Source: Cardiobacterium sp. Marseille-Q4385 (lineage in GTDB: Bacteria; Pseudomonadota; Gammaproteobacteria; Cardiobacteriales; Cardiobacteriaceae). Taken from it: a stretch of DNA of 64,000 nucleotides. Made by a program: the position numbers and the translations under genes. The notes under the pieces are model-generated. The model worked only from the letters and a program-made list of their open reading frames with translations. It was not told where the DNA came from and searched no databases. Location: NCBI RefSeq assembly GCF_916618745.1, contig NZ_OU745373.1:1626501-1690500 (forward strand), written 5' to 3'. Positions 17,214 through 26,652 of this stretch are shown here, in pieces; the stretch's first letter is position 1; each line of letters starts with the position of its first letter.

Positions 17214-18431
17214 ATGGCACTAATCGTCCGAAAATACGGCGGCACCTCGATGGGCTCGATTGAGCGCATCGAGAACGTCGCCGAACAATGTATCGCCGCA
17301 CAAAAAGCGGGCAACGACATCGTCGTCACCGTCTCCGCGATGAGCGGCGAAACCAACCGCCTGATTGCGCTCGCGCACGACATCACGCCGCGCCCCAGTC
17401 CGCGTGAAATGGACGTCATCATGTCCACCGGCGAACAAGTCAGCATCGCCCTGCTCGCCATCGCCATCGAAAAACGCGGTGTGCCGGCCGTGTCCTACAC
17501 TGGTGCACAAGTCAAAATCCTCACCGATAGCGCGCACATGAAAGCGCGCATCAAAGGTATCGACAGCGATAACATCAAGCGCGACCTGCAAGCGGGGAAA
17601 ATCGTCATCGTCGCCGGCTTCCAGGGCGTGGACGAACGCGGCAACATCACCACCTTGGGACGAGGCGGCTCCGACACCACAGCCGTCGCCCTCGCCGCAG
17701 CGCTTCATGCCGACGAATGCCAGATCTACACCGACGTGGACGGCGTGTACACCACCGACCCGCGTATCGAACCGAAAGCCCGCAAACTTGACCGCATCAC
17801 CTTTGAAGAAATGCTGGAAATGGCGAGCCTCGGCTCAAAAGTCCTGCAAATCCGCGCAGTCGAATTTGCCGGCAAATACAAAGTCCCGCTTCGCGTTCTG
17901 TCCAGCTTTGAGGACGGCGAAGGCACCCTGATCAGTCTAGAAGAGGAAAAACCCGTGGAATCAGCCATCATCACCGGTATCGCGTTCAGCCGCGACGAAG
18001 CCCAGGTCAACGTCGTTGACGTGCCGGACACCCCCGGCATTGCCTACAAAATCCTCGCCCCCATCGGCGAAGCCAACATCAACGTGGACATGATCATCCA
18101 GAACATCGGCATCGAAGGCAAAAACGACTTCACCTTCACCGTGCCGCGCGGTGACTACGACACCACCCTGGAAATCCTGCGCAAAACCTTCCCGCCGGAA
18201 AGCGGCGTCGTTGTCCACGGCTCGAACATCGCCAAAGTGTCCATCGTCGGCGTGGGGATGCGCTCGCACGCAGCCGTCGCCAGCACCATGTTCCAGGCGC
18301 TTGCCAAAGAAAACATCAATATCCACATCATCAGCACCTCGGAAATCAAAATCTCCGTGGGTATTGACGAAAAATACCTCGAACTCGCGGTGCGCGCCCT
18401 GCACGAAGCCTTCGGCCTCGATAAAGCCTGA
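17214..18431 (+). CDS. lysC: Aspartate kinase
   Basis: The enzyme phosphorylates aspartate, the first step to lysine, threonine, methionine and diaminopimelate. The start MALIVRKYGGTSMGS is diagnostic, followed by TTLGRGGSDTTAVALAA and DVDGVYTTDPR. Two C-terminal ACT domains (from about residue 265) suggest feedback control by end-product amino acids. The 405-residue length and single-domain form match monofunctional LysC of the Pseudomonas type. ATG at 17214 follows a GAGGA site 10 bp after alaS, so the two are co-transcribed. A terminator follows. Confidence 0.95.
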   Translation: MALIVRKYGGTSMGSIERIENVAEQCIAAQKAGNDIVVTVSAMSGETNRLIALAHDITPRPSPREMDVIMSTGEQVSIALLAIAIEKRGVPAVSYTGAQVKILTDSAHMKARIKGIDSDNIKRDLQAGKIVIVAGFQGVDERGNITTLGRGGSDTTAVALAAALHADECQIYTDVDGVYTTDPRIEPKARKLDRITFEEMLEMASLGSKVLQIRAVEFAGKYKVPLRVLSSFEDGEGTLISLEEEKPVESAIITGIAFSRDEAQVNVVDVPDTPGIAYKILAPIGEANINVDMIIQNIGIEGKNDFTFTVPRGDYDTTLEILRKTFPPESGVVVHGSNIAKVSIVGVGMRSHAAVASTMFQALAKENINIHIISTSEIKISVGIDEKYLELAVRALHEAFGLDKA

Positions 18432-18449
18432 TACGCCGTTGCTGAAAAC

Positions 18450-18476
18450 AAAAAGCGGGCAGGTCCCGCTTTTTTA
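18450..18476 (+). terminator. Rho-independent terminator after lysC
   Basis: AAAAGCGGG and CCCGCTTTTTT form a G/C-rich stem with a loop of about five bases and a T tract. It ends the recA-recX-alaS-lysC run. Confidence 0.9.
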
Positions 18477-18552
18477 TACACACGCGATAAACCGCATAGT
18501 TGTCCGCCCGGCGAGCTCAATATTGATCCCGCTTGCCGGCTTGCAGCACAGA

Positions 18553-18936
18553 ATGCTCAAAACACCCATGATAGGCACTGACATCATTGACAAACGTCGT
18601 ATCGCCGCCTTATGGCGTACACACGGACAGCGTTTGGCAGAAAAAATTCTGCACCCAGACGAACTCGCCCAACTCAGTGTACAACGTGACCCGGTGCGCT
18701 ATCTCGCCATGCGCTGGGCAGCCAAAGAAGCACTGGGCAAAGCACTCGGTACTGGTTTGCGTTCGCCGTTGGTCATGCCTGCTATTCGCCTCGAAAAAAC
18801 CGTACTAGGTGCGCCACAATTTGCTGATACCGAACCACTGCACAGCCTGCGTCGCGCACGAGACATCGCCACCATTCATCTTAGTCTGAGCGACGAACGT
18901 GATTACGCCGTCGCTTTCGTCTGGTGCGAGCGGTAA
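18553..18936 (+). CDS. acpS: Holo-ACP synthase
   Basis: AcpS transfers 4'-phosphopantetheine from CoA to acyl carrier protein. The product is 127 residues from ATG 18553, or 122 from ATG 18568; the first gives family length and the usual spacing before GTDI. Motifs are GTDIIDKRRI with the metal-binding Asp, and AMRWAAKEALGKALGTG with the catalytic-region Glu-Ala-Lys surroundings. The C-terminal HLSLSDERDYAVAFV is typical. No strong ribosome site helps choose the start. It stands alone, not beside pdxJ as is common in gammaproteobacteria. Confidence 0.88.
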   Translation: MLKTPMIGTDIIDKRRIAALWRTHGQRLAEKILHPDELAQLSVQRDPVRYLAMRWAAKEALGKALGTGLRSPLVMPAIRLEKTVLGAPQFADTEPLHSLRRARDIATIHLSLSDERDYAVAFVWCER

Positions 18937-19071
18937 AAATCATTGCATTGGTTACAGTCTAAAAATAACATCAAAAACATATGTATATGTGTTTTTCCTA
19001 GGCTGAAGGGCAGAACAAAAGTTGTAAAATAACCACAAAAAAAGCCTTGTTGGTTTCTTGCAACAAAATGG

Positions 19072-19100
19072 TTGCACGGGCACAAAAAAGCCAGTATGAT
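19072..19100 (+). promoter_or_regulatory. Sigma-70 type promoter of the porin gene
   Basis: A -35 box TTGCAC (19072-19077) and a -10 box TATGAT (19095-19100) are separated by exactly 17 bp, predicting a start near 19107 and a leader of about 50 bases before the porin ATG. Both boxes match consensus at 5 of 6 positions or close, fitting high expression. Confidence 0.75.
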
Positions 19101-19157
19101 TGCCCCCGGATTAGGCGATCCGCGAAATTGAATTTAGCTATTGCTAGGAGACTTAAC

Positions 19158-20096
19158 ATGAAAAAATCACTGATTGCATTGAGCGTTCTGGCCGGTATGT
19201 TCGGCGTTGCCCAAGCAGAAAACACCACGACGCTTTACGGCGCTATCGGTTATTCCGTCAAAGTTGCCGATAAATCCGAAAATAATCGTCCTTTGGAACT
19301 CAGCAAAACCACTTGGGATTTGAATCGCAGCGTTGCCCGTTTCGGTATCCGTGGTACTGAAGACCTCAACGGCGGTTTGCAAGCGTTCTACCGCTTCGAG
19401 TTCAACGTAACTGATGCTGGTGTTACAGCTAAAGAAGGCACCCGTTACGCTTATCTTGGCTTGAAAGGTGACTTTGGTACCCTGACCTTGGGCCGTCAGA
19501 AATCTATCTTTGCAACCGCAACCGATTTCAACGATAACTTCCAAGACACTTATTTCAAATATCACCACGGTCCTAATCGTCTGAGCAAAGTTATCAGCTA
19601 CGTTAGCCCGGATATCTACGGCTTCAAGATTGGCGCCTCCATGATCTTGGATGGTGATAATAGTGTTATCACTACTTCTGATTCGAAGGGTATTGACGCT
19701 TGGGAAGCTGGTGCATTCTATGAAAATAGCGGCATCTTCTTCGGCGGTGCTTACCAATATCGTGATCAAGGTAAAGGTTCTACCGAGTTTATGGGTGGTT
19801 CTACTGGCTACAAGAACGACACTTTCAAAGTTGGCTTGGGCTACGAGCACGAGTCTAGCGAAGACAGCTACTACAACTTGGCTGGCGAATACTACCTCGG
19901 TAACAACACTTTCCGCGCTGGCTTCGGCTATGACGACGGCAAAGGTAAGAACGATTGGTATGAATATGCCCTTGGTTACCAATACAACCTCAGCCCGCGT
20001 ACCTACACTTGGGTTGAAGGTTCTTACTATGATCCGCGTCAAAAAGGTGCAGAAGATAACTACGAAGTTGTTGTTGGCGTTCGCCACGACTTCTAA
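19158..20096 (+). CDS. Outer-membrane general porin
   Basis: The 312-residue protein is a trimeric-type general diffusion porin. A signal peptide (MKKSLIALSVLAGMFGVAQA) ends at AQA, and the mature protein starts ENTTTLYGAIGYSVKV. Then come the porin signatures ARFGIRGTEDLNGGL, AFYRFEF and YAYLGLKGDFGTLTLGRQ, and a C-terminal strand ending VVGVRHDF with the terminal Phe needed by the BAM machinery. It resembles the porins of Neisseria and betaproteobacteria (porin_4 type) more than OmpF. Codon use is strongly biased to a few codons, as expected for an abundant protein. It has its own promoter and terminator. Confidence 0.93.
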   Translation: MKKSLIALSVLAGMFGVAQAENTTTLYGAIGYSVKVADKSENNRPLELSKTTWDLNRSVARFGIRGTEDLNGGLQAFYRFEFNVTDAGVTAKEGTRYAYLGLKGDFGTLTLGRQKSIFATATDFNDNFQDTYFKYHHGPNRLSKVISYVSPDIYGFKIGASMILDGDNSVITTSDSKGIDAWEAGAFYENSGIFFGGAYQYRDQGKGSTEFMGGSTGYKNDTFKVGLGYEHESSEDSYYNLAGEYYLGNNTFRAGFGYDDGKGKNDWYEYALGYQYNLSPRTYTWVEGSYYDPRQKGAEDNYEVVVGVRHDF

Positions 20097-20113
20097 TCGG
20101 TATCCTCTACCGC

Positions 20114-20143
20114 AAAAAGCGAACCTTCGGGTTCGCTTTTTTA
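20114..20143 (+). terminator. Rho-independent terminator after the porin gene
   Basis: AAAAAGCGAACC, a TTCG loop, and GGTTCGCTTTTTT form a classic tetraloop terminator 18 bp after the porin stop. Confidence 0.93.
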
Positions 20144-20290
20144 TTGTCCATAGAATGCTTCTATTTGTGCATCAAGGTCACGGAGTCATCCTGTCTGACA
20201 GCGGTGTTTCCGCTACACACGCAAAACAGTGGCATGGGCAGATTTTGTTTATAATGCGAACTCCACGATTTAACACAGATTTTTGCGAGT

Positions 20291-20899
20291 ATGATGAAAA
20301 AAATGCTTTCTCTTGCACTTGCCACTTTGCTGTTGCAAGGCTGCGGCATGATGCTTGTTGGCGGCGCGGCAACGACAGCCGGCATGGTGCATGATCGGCG
20401 CTCAGCAGGTACTATCATTGACGATAACGCCTTGGAATTAAAAGTGCTGAACACCATCCGCCAAGCAAAGACACTTGCCGATAACAGCCACGTCAGCGCC
20501 ACCGGCTACAACGGTATGGTCCTGCTCACGGGCGAGGCTTACAACGAAAACATTCGTCAACATATCACGGCTGCGGTGGAGCAGATTCCTGGCGTCAGAC
20601 AAGTGCGTAACCAGCTGGTCATTGGGCGACGCAGCACCTTCATGGAGCGCGCCTACGATTCCAAGCAGACAGCGAAGGTCAAATCGGCACTGCTGGACGT
20701 AAAAATTGCTGGATTCGACCCGACCCGCGTCAAAGTCGTTACCGAGCATGGTTACACCTATTTACTCGGCATCGTCAGCGAAGAAGAAGCGCAGGCTGCG
20801 GTAGATATTGCGCGCCGCGTCTCCGGCGTGAAAGAAATCGTCAGCATGTTTGAAATCGTCAATAATCCGGCGGCAACTACGCTCGGTGGCAATATCTAA
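20291..20899 (+). CDS. BON-domain outer-membrane lipoprotein, DolP-like
   Basis: The 202-residue product has a lipoprotein signal (MMKKMLSLALATLLLQGCG) with the acylated Cys after LQG. Two BON domains follow: about residues 45-115 (LELKVLNTIRQ, YNGMVLLTGEAYNENIRQHI, IPGVRQVRNQL) and 125-195 (VKSALLDVKIAGFDPTRVKVV, YLLGIVSEEEAQAAVDIAR). This is the layout of DolP (YraP), which binds anionic phospholipid and supports outer-membrane integrity. ATG could be 20291 or 20294. It is a single gene, closed by a hairpin at 20914. Confidence 0.87.
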   Translation: MMKKMLSLALATLLLQGCGMMLVGGAATTAGMVHDRRSAGTIIDDNALELKVLNTIRQAKTLADNSHVSATGYNGMVLLTGEAYNENIRQHITAAVEQIPGVRQVRNQLVIGRRSTFMERAYDSKQTAKVKSALLDVKIAGFDPTRVKVVTEHGYTYLLGIVSEEEAQAAVDIARRVSGVKEIVSMFEIVNNPAATTLGGNI

Positions 20900-20913
20900 G
20901 CCCACTTTTCCAT

Positions 20914-20941
20914 AAAGTCGACCGCCTGCGGTCGGCTTTAT
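20914..20941 (+). terminator. Rho-independent terminator
   Basis: AAAGTCGACCGC and GCGGTCGGCTTT form an imperfect stem directly after the BON lipoprotein gene. The T tract is short. Confidence 0.75.
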
Positions 20942-20975
20942 CGTTTCTATTCCCAGCAAAAAACAGGCAACCATC

Positions 20976-22820
20976 ATGACAAAGGCAATCCCTCTCCGTT
21001 CCCAAACTTCCACTGCCGGACGCAATATGGCCGGTGCCCGCGCCCTGTGGCGTGCTACCGGCATGAAAGATGAAGACTTCCGCAAGCCCATCATCGCCGT
21101 GGTCAACAGCTTCACCCAGTTCGTCCCCGGCCATGTGCACCTCAAAGACATGGGGCAACTGGTCGCGCGCGAAATCGAAGCGGCGGGGGCGGTCGCCAAA
21201 GAATTTAATACCATCGCCGTAGATGACGGCATCGCCATGGGGCATGACGGTATGCTCTACTCGCTACCAAGTCGCGACATCATCGCCGATTCTGTCGAAT
21301 ACATGGTCAACGCGCACTGTGCCGACGCCATGATCTGCATCTCTAACTGCGACAAAATCACCCCCGGCATGTTGATGGCGGCGATGCGCCTCAACATCCC
21401 TGCCGTCTTCGTCTCCGGCGGCCCCATGGAAGCGGGCAAAACCGCACTTGCCAAGCACAAACTTGACCTGGTTGATGCCATCGTCTATGCCGTGGATCCG
21501 GCAGTGGATGACGCAACCGTTGACGATTACGAAAAAAACGCCTGCCCGACCTGCGGATCCTGCTCCGGCATGTACACCGCCAATTCCATGAACTGCCTGA
21601 CCGAAGCGCTCGGCCTGTCGCTGCCCGGTAACGGCACCACCCTCGCCACCCATGCTGACCGCAAACAGCTCTTCCTGCATGCCGCGCGCACTATCGTCGC
21701 CATTACCGAGCGTTACTACCGCGAAGGCGATACCAGCGTTCTGCCGCGCTCCATCGCCAACTTCGACGCCTTCCAGAACGCCATGACCCTCGACATCGCC
21801 ATGGGCGGCTCAACCAACACCATCCTGCACTTGCTTGCTACCGCACAAGAAGCGCACGTCCCCTACACCATGAAAGACATTGACGCCCTGTCGCGCCGCA
21901 TCCCGCAGCTGTGCAAAGTCGCGCCGAACGAGCCCAAATACCACATCGAAGACGTACACCGCGCTGGCGGCATCATGAACATCCTCGCCGAACTCGCGCG
22001 CGCAGGCCTCATTCGTACCGACATGCCGACCGTGCACAGCGCAACCTTGCAAGAGGCCATTGACCGCTATGACCTGACCCGCGACCCTGCCCCGGAAATT
22101 CGTGAATTCTACCAAGCAGGCCCCGCCGGACTGCGCAGCCAGACTGCCTTCTCGCAAAACTGCCGTTACGACAGCGTGGATGATGACCGCGCGAATGGCT
22201 GCATCCGCGACATTGACCATGCCTACTCGCAGGACGGCGGCCTTGCCGTCCTCTACGGCAACATCGCCGAAGACGGCTGCGTCGTTAAAACCGCCGGAGT
22301 GGACGCAAGCATTCACACATTCAGCGGCAAAGCTATCGTTTACGAAAGCCAAGACGCCGCCGTGAACGGTATTCTCAAACGCGAAGTCAAAGCGGGCGAT
22401 GTTGTCGTCATCCGCTACGAAGGGCCGAAAGGCGGGCCGGGGATGCAAGAAATGCTCTATCCGACCAGCTACCTCAAATCCATGGGCCTTGGCGCCAAAT
22501 GCGCGCTGCTCACCGATGGCCGCTTCTCCGGTGGCACCTCCGGCCTCTCCATCGGCCATGCCTCGCCGGAAGCAGCATCAGGTGGCGCCATCGGCCTCGT
22601 GCGCGACGGCGATACCATCCACATTGATATCCCCGCGCGCCGCATCCACCTCGACATCAGCGATGAAGAAATGGCACGTCGCCGTGCCGAACAGGACGCC
22701 AAAGGCTGGAAACCCGCCGAACCACGCGCGCGCCAAGTCTCTGCCGCGCTGAAAGCCTACGCGCTGCTTGCCACCAGCGCCGACAAAGGGGCGGTGCGCG
22801 ATCTCAGCAAGCTGGATTGA
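20976..22820 (+). CDS. ilvD: Dihydroxy-acid dehydratase
   Basis: This iron-sulfur enzyme makes the 2-keto acids for valine, isoleucine and CoA synthesis. The 614-residue product starts with the typical SQTSTAGRNMAGARALWRAT. Iron-sulfur cluster cysteines lie in ISNCDKITPGM and CPTCGSCSGMYTANSMNCL; other family motifs are GGSTNTILHLLA and DGRFSGGTSGLSIGHASPEA. Length matches the E. coli enzyme (616). No leader peptide or attenuator with Ile/Val/Leu codons is visible upstream. A strong terminator follows. Confidence 0.97.
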   Translation: MTKAIPLRSQTSTAGRNMAGARALWRATGMKDEDFRKPIIAVVNSFTQFVPGHVHLKDMGQLVAREIEAAGAVAKEFNTIAVDDGIAMGHDGMLYSLPSRDIIADSVEYMVNAHCADAMICISNCDKITPGMLMAAMRLNIPAVFVSGGPMEAGKTALAKHKLDLVDAIVYAVDPAVDDATVDDYEKNACPTCGSCSGMYTANSMNCLTEALGLSLPGNGTTLATHADRKQLFLHAARTIVAITERYYREGDTSVLPRSIANFDAFQNAMTLDIAMGGSTNTILHLLATAQEAHVPYTMKDIDALSRRIPQLCKVAPNEPKYHIEDVHRAGGIMNILAELARAGLIRTDMPTVHSATLQEAIDRYDLTRDPAPEIREFYQAGPAGLRSQTAFSQNCRYDSVDDDRANGCIRDIDHAYSQDGGLAVLYGNIAEDGCVVKTAGVDASIHTFSGKAIVYESQDAAVNGILKREVKAGDVVVIRYEGPKGGPGMQEMLYPTSYLKSMGLGAKCALLTDGRFSGGTSGLSIGHASPEAASGGAIGLVRDGDTIHIDIPARRIHLDISDEEMARRRAEQDAKGWKPAEPRARQVSAALKAYALLATSADKGAVRDLSKLD

Positions 22821-22833
22821 ACTTTCTCGCCAT

Positions 22834-22862
22834 AAAAAACGGGCCGTAAGGCCCGTTTTTTA
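22834..22862 (+). terminator. Rho-independent terminator after ilvD
   Basis: AAAAAACGGGCC, a GTAA loop and GGCCCGTTTTTT form a symmetric stem. It can serve ilvD on the plus strand and ubiK on the minus strand. Confidence 0.92.
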
Positions 22863-22893
22863 TGATCGCGTTGCCTAGGTAGGGCAGGGTGGT

Positions 22894-23145
22894 TCAGGCG
22901 GAAGTGCCCGTCTGCGGCAGTGTGGCGTTCAGCTTCGCTTCCAGTGCGGCAATACGCGCTTCCGCTTGTGCCAGCAGGCGTTCCTGTGCTTCAAATTCGC
23001 TGCGCGGCACCCAGTCAAATTTTGCCAGCCGCTCATCAATCATGGCGCGGGCGGCGGTGCGGATTTCCGCTGGCATTGGGCGCAAGGAATCGGGCAATTT
23101 TTGTTCCAGTTGATCCAGGAAAAAGGAAAAGGGGTTGTTTTTCAT
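22894..23145 (-). CDS. ubiK: UbiK, ubiquinone biosynthesis accessory factor (BMFP domain)
   Basis: The 83-residue protein belongs to the YqiC/BMFP family, small trimeric coiled-coil proteins that help the soluble Ubi complex act on ubiquinone precursors. It reads MKNNPFSFFLDQLEQKLPDS, then a helix, and a C-terminal coiled coil (FEAQERLLAQAEARIAALEA). The start was placed at MKNN rather than four codons upstream because the family begins there. It is convergent with ilvD and divergent from the cytochrome gene. Confidence 0.85.
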   Translation of the reverse strand: MKNNPFSFFLDQLEQKLPDSLRPMPAEIRTAARAMIDERLAKFDWVPRSEFEAQERLLAQAEARIAALEAKLNATLPQTGTSA

Positions 23146-23198
23146 CGCAAGCTCCACGGCATGACATAATGGCGGCGCAGTGTAACACAGAGGCCATT

Positions 23199-23834
23199 AT
23201 GAAAAATTCCATCATTATTATGGTTGTATGCTTCGCCGCTCACGTCGCTATCAGTGCCGAAAGTGGTGATGCAGCACGTGGCAAGGCGTTGAGCGGCGCC
23301 TGCGTTGGCTGCCACCAAGCGGACGGCAACGGTCGCGACAATGCCAGTGGGGAAGCCTGGCCGCGTCTGGCCGGACTTGATGCCGAGTACCTAGCCGCCC
23401 AGCTCGCCGCCTATAAAAGTGGCGAACGCAAGTCCGCCTCAATGAAGACGTTTTCCAGGATGATGGACGAGCAGAAAATGGCGGATATTGCCGCTTATTA
23501 CGCGACATTGCCGCCCGCACCCGTTACCGCTGCCGCAGCGCCTCCTGAGGAAGCGCTACTTGCGCGCGGCAAGGTATTGGCGGAGCAGGGCGATTCCGAA
23601 CGTAACATCCAGCCTTGCACGCAGTGCCACGGGGCGGGCAATCGCGGCGACGGCAAAATCCCCGCCATTACCGCCCAGCCCGCGTCGTATCTGCGCGCGC
23701 AAATTATCGCCTGGCAACGTGGCGACCGCCCCAATGACAGCGCCGACGACAAGGGAATGTTCCCGAACGCGAGTCACTTGAATAAAGAAGATAGTGCCGC
23801 TGTCGCCGCCTGGCTCTCGACGCAGGAGCCGTGA
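23199..23834 (+). CDS. Periplasmic dihaem cytochrome c (c4/c553-like)
   Basis: The 211-residue product has a signal peptide (MKNSIIIMVVCFAAHVAISA) and two haem-binding CxxCH motifs: CVGCH at residues 35-39 and CTQCH at 140-144. Each sits in a separate domain of about 90 residues with axial Met candidates (MKTFSRMMDEQKMADIAAYY in the first, GMFPNASHLNKED in the second). This two-domain plan fits cytochrome c4, which passes electrons to terminal oxidases. The ATG at 23199 follows an AGAGG site. Confidence 0.87.
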   Translation: MKNSIIIMVVCFAAHVAISAESGDAARGKALSGACVGCHQADGNGRDNASGEAWPRLAGLDAEYLAAQLAAYKSGERKSASMKTFSRMMDEQKMADIAAYYATLPPAPVTAAAAPPEEALLARGKVLAEQGDSERNIQPCTQCHGAGNRGDGKIPAITAQPASYLRAQIIAWQRGDRPNDSADDKGMFPNASHLNKEDSAAVAAWLSTQEP

Positions 23835-24082
23835 CGGCGAACATGGATGCCGCTTGGCACACGTAGGATGGGCTTTCGCCCATCAAGCAGACGCTGCCTG
23901 CTTTTTGCATTCTTGCTAAGAACGACCGCAAGCGGGAAAACCAGGCGTTTTCTTGATTTTGAGAAGTTGCAGGCAACGTCTCTACGAGACCCAGCAACTA
24001 CACCGCTTGGCGCCATCTGGCATCCTTCTCCGCGTGCCGCAGGTACAATGCCGCTTTCCCGCTTTAATCCAGGAACACCCTT

Positions 24083-24826
24083 ATGAACACCGTCGTCGTT
24101 ATCCCCGCCCGTTTTGCTTCCACCCGCCTGCCCGGCAAGCCGCTGCGTCTGATTGCCGGGCTGCCGATGGTGGTGCGCACGGCGCGGCAGGCGGTGCAGG
24201 GCAGTTTCCCGGTATGGGTTGCGCATGATGATGCGCGCATTGCTGCCGCGCTTGTCGGTGAGCCGGTGCAGGTGGTGGCGACGCGCAGCGATCATGCCAA
24301 TGGTACGGAACGGCTGTGTGAGGTTGCCGATAAGGAAGGCTGGGCGGATGACACCATCGTCGTTAATGTGCAGGGCGACGAGCCGCTGTTGCCGCCGGCG
24401 CTGATTCGCGAGGTGGCAGCAACCCTAGGCGCGCATCCGGAGGCAGCGGTGGCGACGCTGGCCACGCCGTTTGCTGCCTCTGATGATCCGACGGCGGCGA
24501 CGGCAGTGAAGGTAGTGCGCGATCAGCAGGGGCTGGCGCTGTATTTCAGCCGTGCGCTGATCCCGTTTGTGCGTGATGCAGGCGGGTTTGATGCGGCGTT
24601 TCCGTATCTGCGCCATATCGGCATTTATGCCTATCGTGTTGCGGCGCTGAAGCGCTATCCGCTGTTGGCGGCAACGCCGCTGGAAGAGGCGGAGAAACTG
24701 GAGCAGTTGCGCTTTTTGGAACACGGGCTGCGCGTCGCGGTCGGCGTGGTGAGCGAGGCGCCACCGCCAGGGGTCGACTGCGAGGAGGATGTGCGGCGCG
24801 TTGAGGCACTTTTGGACGGAGTATGA
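24083..24826 (+). CDS. kdsB: CMP-Kdo synthetase (3-deoxy-manno-octulosonate cytidylyltransferase)
   Basis: KdsB activates Kdo with CTP for lipopolysaccharide inner-core synthesis. The 247-residue enzyme shows VVIPARFASTRLPGKPL, the sugar-nucleotide loop ATRSDHANGTERLCEVA, VVNVQGDEPLLPPALI and HIGIYAYRVAAL. Its stop overlaps the uvrC start. The 248 bp upstream hold no gene; they include short pieces reminiscent of the CGCTTGGC repeat family and a GATGGGCTTTCGCCCATC hairpin near 23869. Confidence 0.95.
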   Translation: MNTVVVIPARFASTRLPGKPLRLIAGLPMVVRTARQAVQGSFPVWVAHDDARIAAALVGEPVQVVATRSDHANGTERLCEVADKEGWADDTIVVNVQGDEPLLPPALIREVAATLGAHPEAAVATLATPFAASDDPTAATAVKVVRDQQGLALYFSRALIPFVRDAGGFDAAFPYLRHIGIYAYRVAALKRYPLLAATPLEEAEKLEQLRFLEHGLRVAVGVVSEAPPPGVDCEEDVRRVEALLDGV

Positions 24827-26649
24827 GCGAGTCCAATCAACGCCGCTTCGACCCGAAGACGTTTCTCAGCCACGTCGCCACCCTGCCGGGCGTCTATAAG
24901 ATGCGTGACGGCGACGGCACGGTGCTGTACGTTGGCAAGGCGAAGAATCTGCGCAGCCGCTTGTCGAGCTATTTCCGCGAAAGCGGCATGAGCGGCAAGA
25001 CGCGGGTGCTGATGCGGCAGGTGGTGGATATTGATACGACGATTACGCACAGCGAGACCGAGGCGCTGATTCTTGAGAATAATCTGATCAAGACGCATCT
25101 GCCGAAGTACAACATTCTGCTGCGCGACGACAAGAGTTATCCCTATATCCACCTCAGTGCGCATGCGTTCCCGCGTCTGACGCTGCATCGCGGCGCGCGC
25201 AAGGATGGCGAGTATTTCGGGCCGTATCCAAATGTGCAGGCGGCGCGTTATGCGCTGGAGATTCTCGCCAAGGTATTCCGCGTGCGCCAGTGTGAGGACA
25301 GCTATTTCGCCAGCCGCAGCCGTCCCTGTTTGCAGTATCAGATAGAGCGTTGCTACGCGCCCTGTGTCGACTATATCGACCGCGCCGCCTATGCGGAGAC
25401 GGTCGCGCATACCCGCGATTTTCTGAACGGCAAGAGCGACATGCTGTTGCAGGAACTCACCACCAAGATGGAAGCGGCGGCAGAAAACCGCGCTTACGAG
25501 CAGGCGGCGCTACTGCGTGACCAGTTGATTCAGCTGCGCAAGACCACCGAGAAGCAGCATATGGTGGCGGGCGAGGCCGATGTGGACGTGCTGGCAGTGG
25601 CGACCGCTTACGGCGAGGCCTGCGTGCAGGTGCTGTTTTACCGTGACGGGCATAACGTCACCTCGCAGGCGTATTACCCGAAGCTACCGGAAGAAACGCC
25701 GGAAGCGGATATCCTCGCCGCCTTCATCACCCAGTATTACCACGAGCGCCAGGCACCACCACAGTTGATTCTGAACCATGAACTGGCCGATGCCGACACC
25801 ATCGCCGCCTGGCTCAGCGAGAAAAACGGGCGCAAGACCACGCTAAACAGCCACCCGCGCGATACGCGACGCAAATGGCTGGAACTCGCCGAAGAAAATG
25901 CGAAACTCAGCCTCGGCCTGCGTCTGACCGGCAAACTCACCATGCAGCAACGCTTCGCCGCGCTTGCCGAAGCCTTCGCCTGGCCGGACATCCCCGAACG
26001 CCTCGAATGTATCGATATCAGCCACACCCAGGGCGAGGCAACCGTCGCTTCCTGCGTCGTTTTCGACCATCGCGGCGCGCTGAAAAGCGATTACCGCCGC
26101 TACAACATCCGCGACGTGGCAGCAGGCGACGATTACGCCGCCATCCGTCAGACCGTCAGCCGTCGCTTCGAGCGTATTCGGAAAGAAGACGGCGTCCTGC
26201 CGGATGTGCTCTTCATCGACGGCGGCAAAGGACAGTTGCGCCAGGCGGTGGAAGTGTTCAACGAACTCGGCATCAGCGGCGTGCACCTCGTCGGCGTCGC
26301 CAAAGGCCAGGGACGCAAGGCCGGGCTCGAACAATTCTGGTTCCCGCACGAAGAAACCGCGCGCTACCTGCCGCCGGACAGCCAGGCGATGCAGCTCATC
26401 GTGCAAATCCGCGACGAAGCGCACCGCTTTGCCATCACCGGACACCGCGCCGGACGCGCCAAAAACAGCAAACGGTCCGTGCTCGAACAAATCCCCGGCG
26501 TAGGTGCCAAACGCCGGCAAGCGCTGCTAAAATATTTCGGCGGATTGGCACAAATCCGGCTTGCCGGCGTCGAAGAACTCGCACGCGTTCCCGGCGTCAG
26601 CGAAACCCTGGCCAAAGAAATCTACGCCACCCTTCACGAACAAGGCTGA
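24823..26649 (+). CDS. uvrC: UvrC, excinuclease ABC subunit C
   Basis: UvrC makes the two incisions of nucleotide excision repair. The 608-residue protein has the GIY-YIG nuclease domain (LPGVYKMRDGDGTVLYVGKA), a Cys region, a UvrB-binding UVR motif near residue 205-240 (MLLQELTTKMEAAAENRAYE), and the RNase H-like C-terminal nuclease (ECIDISHTQGEATVASCVVF). Helix-hairpin-helix repeats (LEQIPGVGAKRRQALLKYFG) end it. It overlaps kdsB by 4 bp and is followed 3 bp later by pgsA, as often seen for uvrC-pgsA. Confidence 0.97.
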   Translation: MSESNQRRFDPKTFLSHVATLPGVYKMRDGDGTVLYVGKAKNLRSRLSSYFRESGMSGKTRVLMRQVVDIDTTITHSETEALILENNLIKTHLPKYNILLRDDKSYPYIHLSAHAFPRLTLHRGARKDGEYFGPYPNVQAARYALEILAKVFRVRQCEDSYFASRSRPCLQYQIERCYAPCVDYIDRAAYAETVAHTRDFLNGKSDMLLQELTTKMEAAAENRAYEQAALLRDQLIQLRKTTEKQHMVAGEADVDVLAVATAYGEACVQVLFYRDGHNVTSQAYYPKLPEETPEADILAAFITQYYHERQAPPQLILNHELADADTIAAWLSEKNGRKTTLNSHPRDTRRKWLELAEENAKLSLGLRLTGKLTMQQRFAALAEAFAWPDIPERLECIDISHTQGEATVASCVVFDHRGALKSDYRRYNIRDVAAGDDYAAIRQTVSRRFERIRKEDGVLPDVLFIDGGKGQLRQAVEVFNELGISGVHLVGVAKGQGRKAGLEQFWFPHEETARYLPPDSQAMQLIVQIRDEAHRFAITGHRAGRAKNSKRSVLEQIPGVGAKRRQALLKYFGGLAQIRLAGVEELARVPGVSETLAKEIYATLHEQG

Positions 26650-26652
26650 CCC

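Noticed and set aside
16022..17467. Long open frame (481 codons) on the minus strand
   Set aside because: It is antisense to alaS and the lysC start; no ribosome site or recognisable motif.
22889..23199. Upstream extension of the cytochrome c frame to 22920
   Set aside because: The extension is antisense to ubiK and lacks coding character; the signal peptide at 23199 fixes the start.
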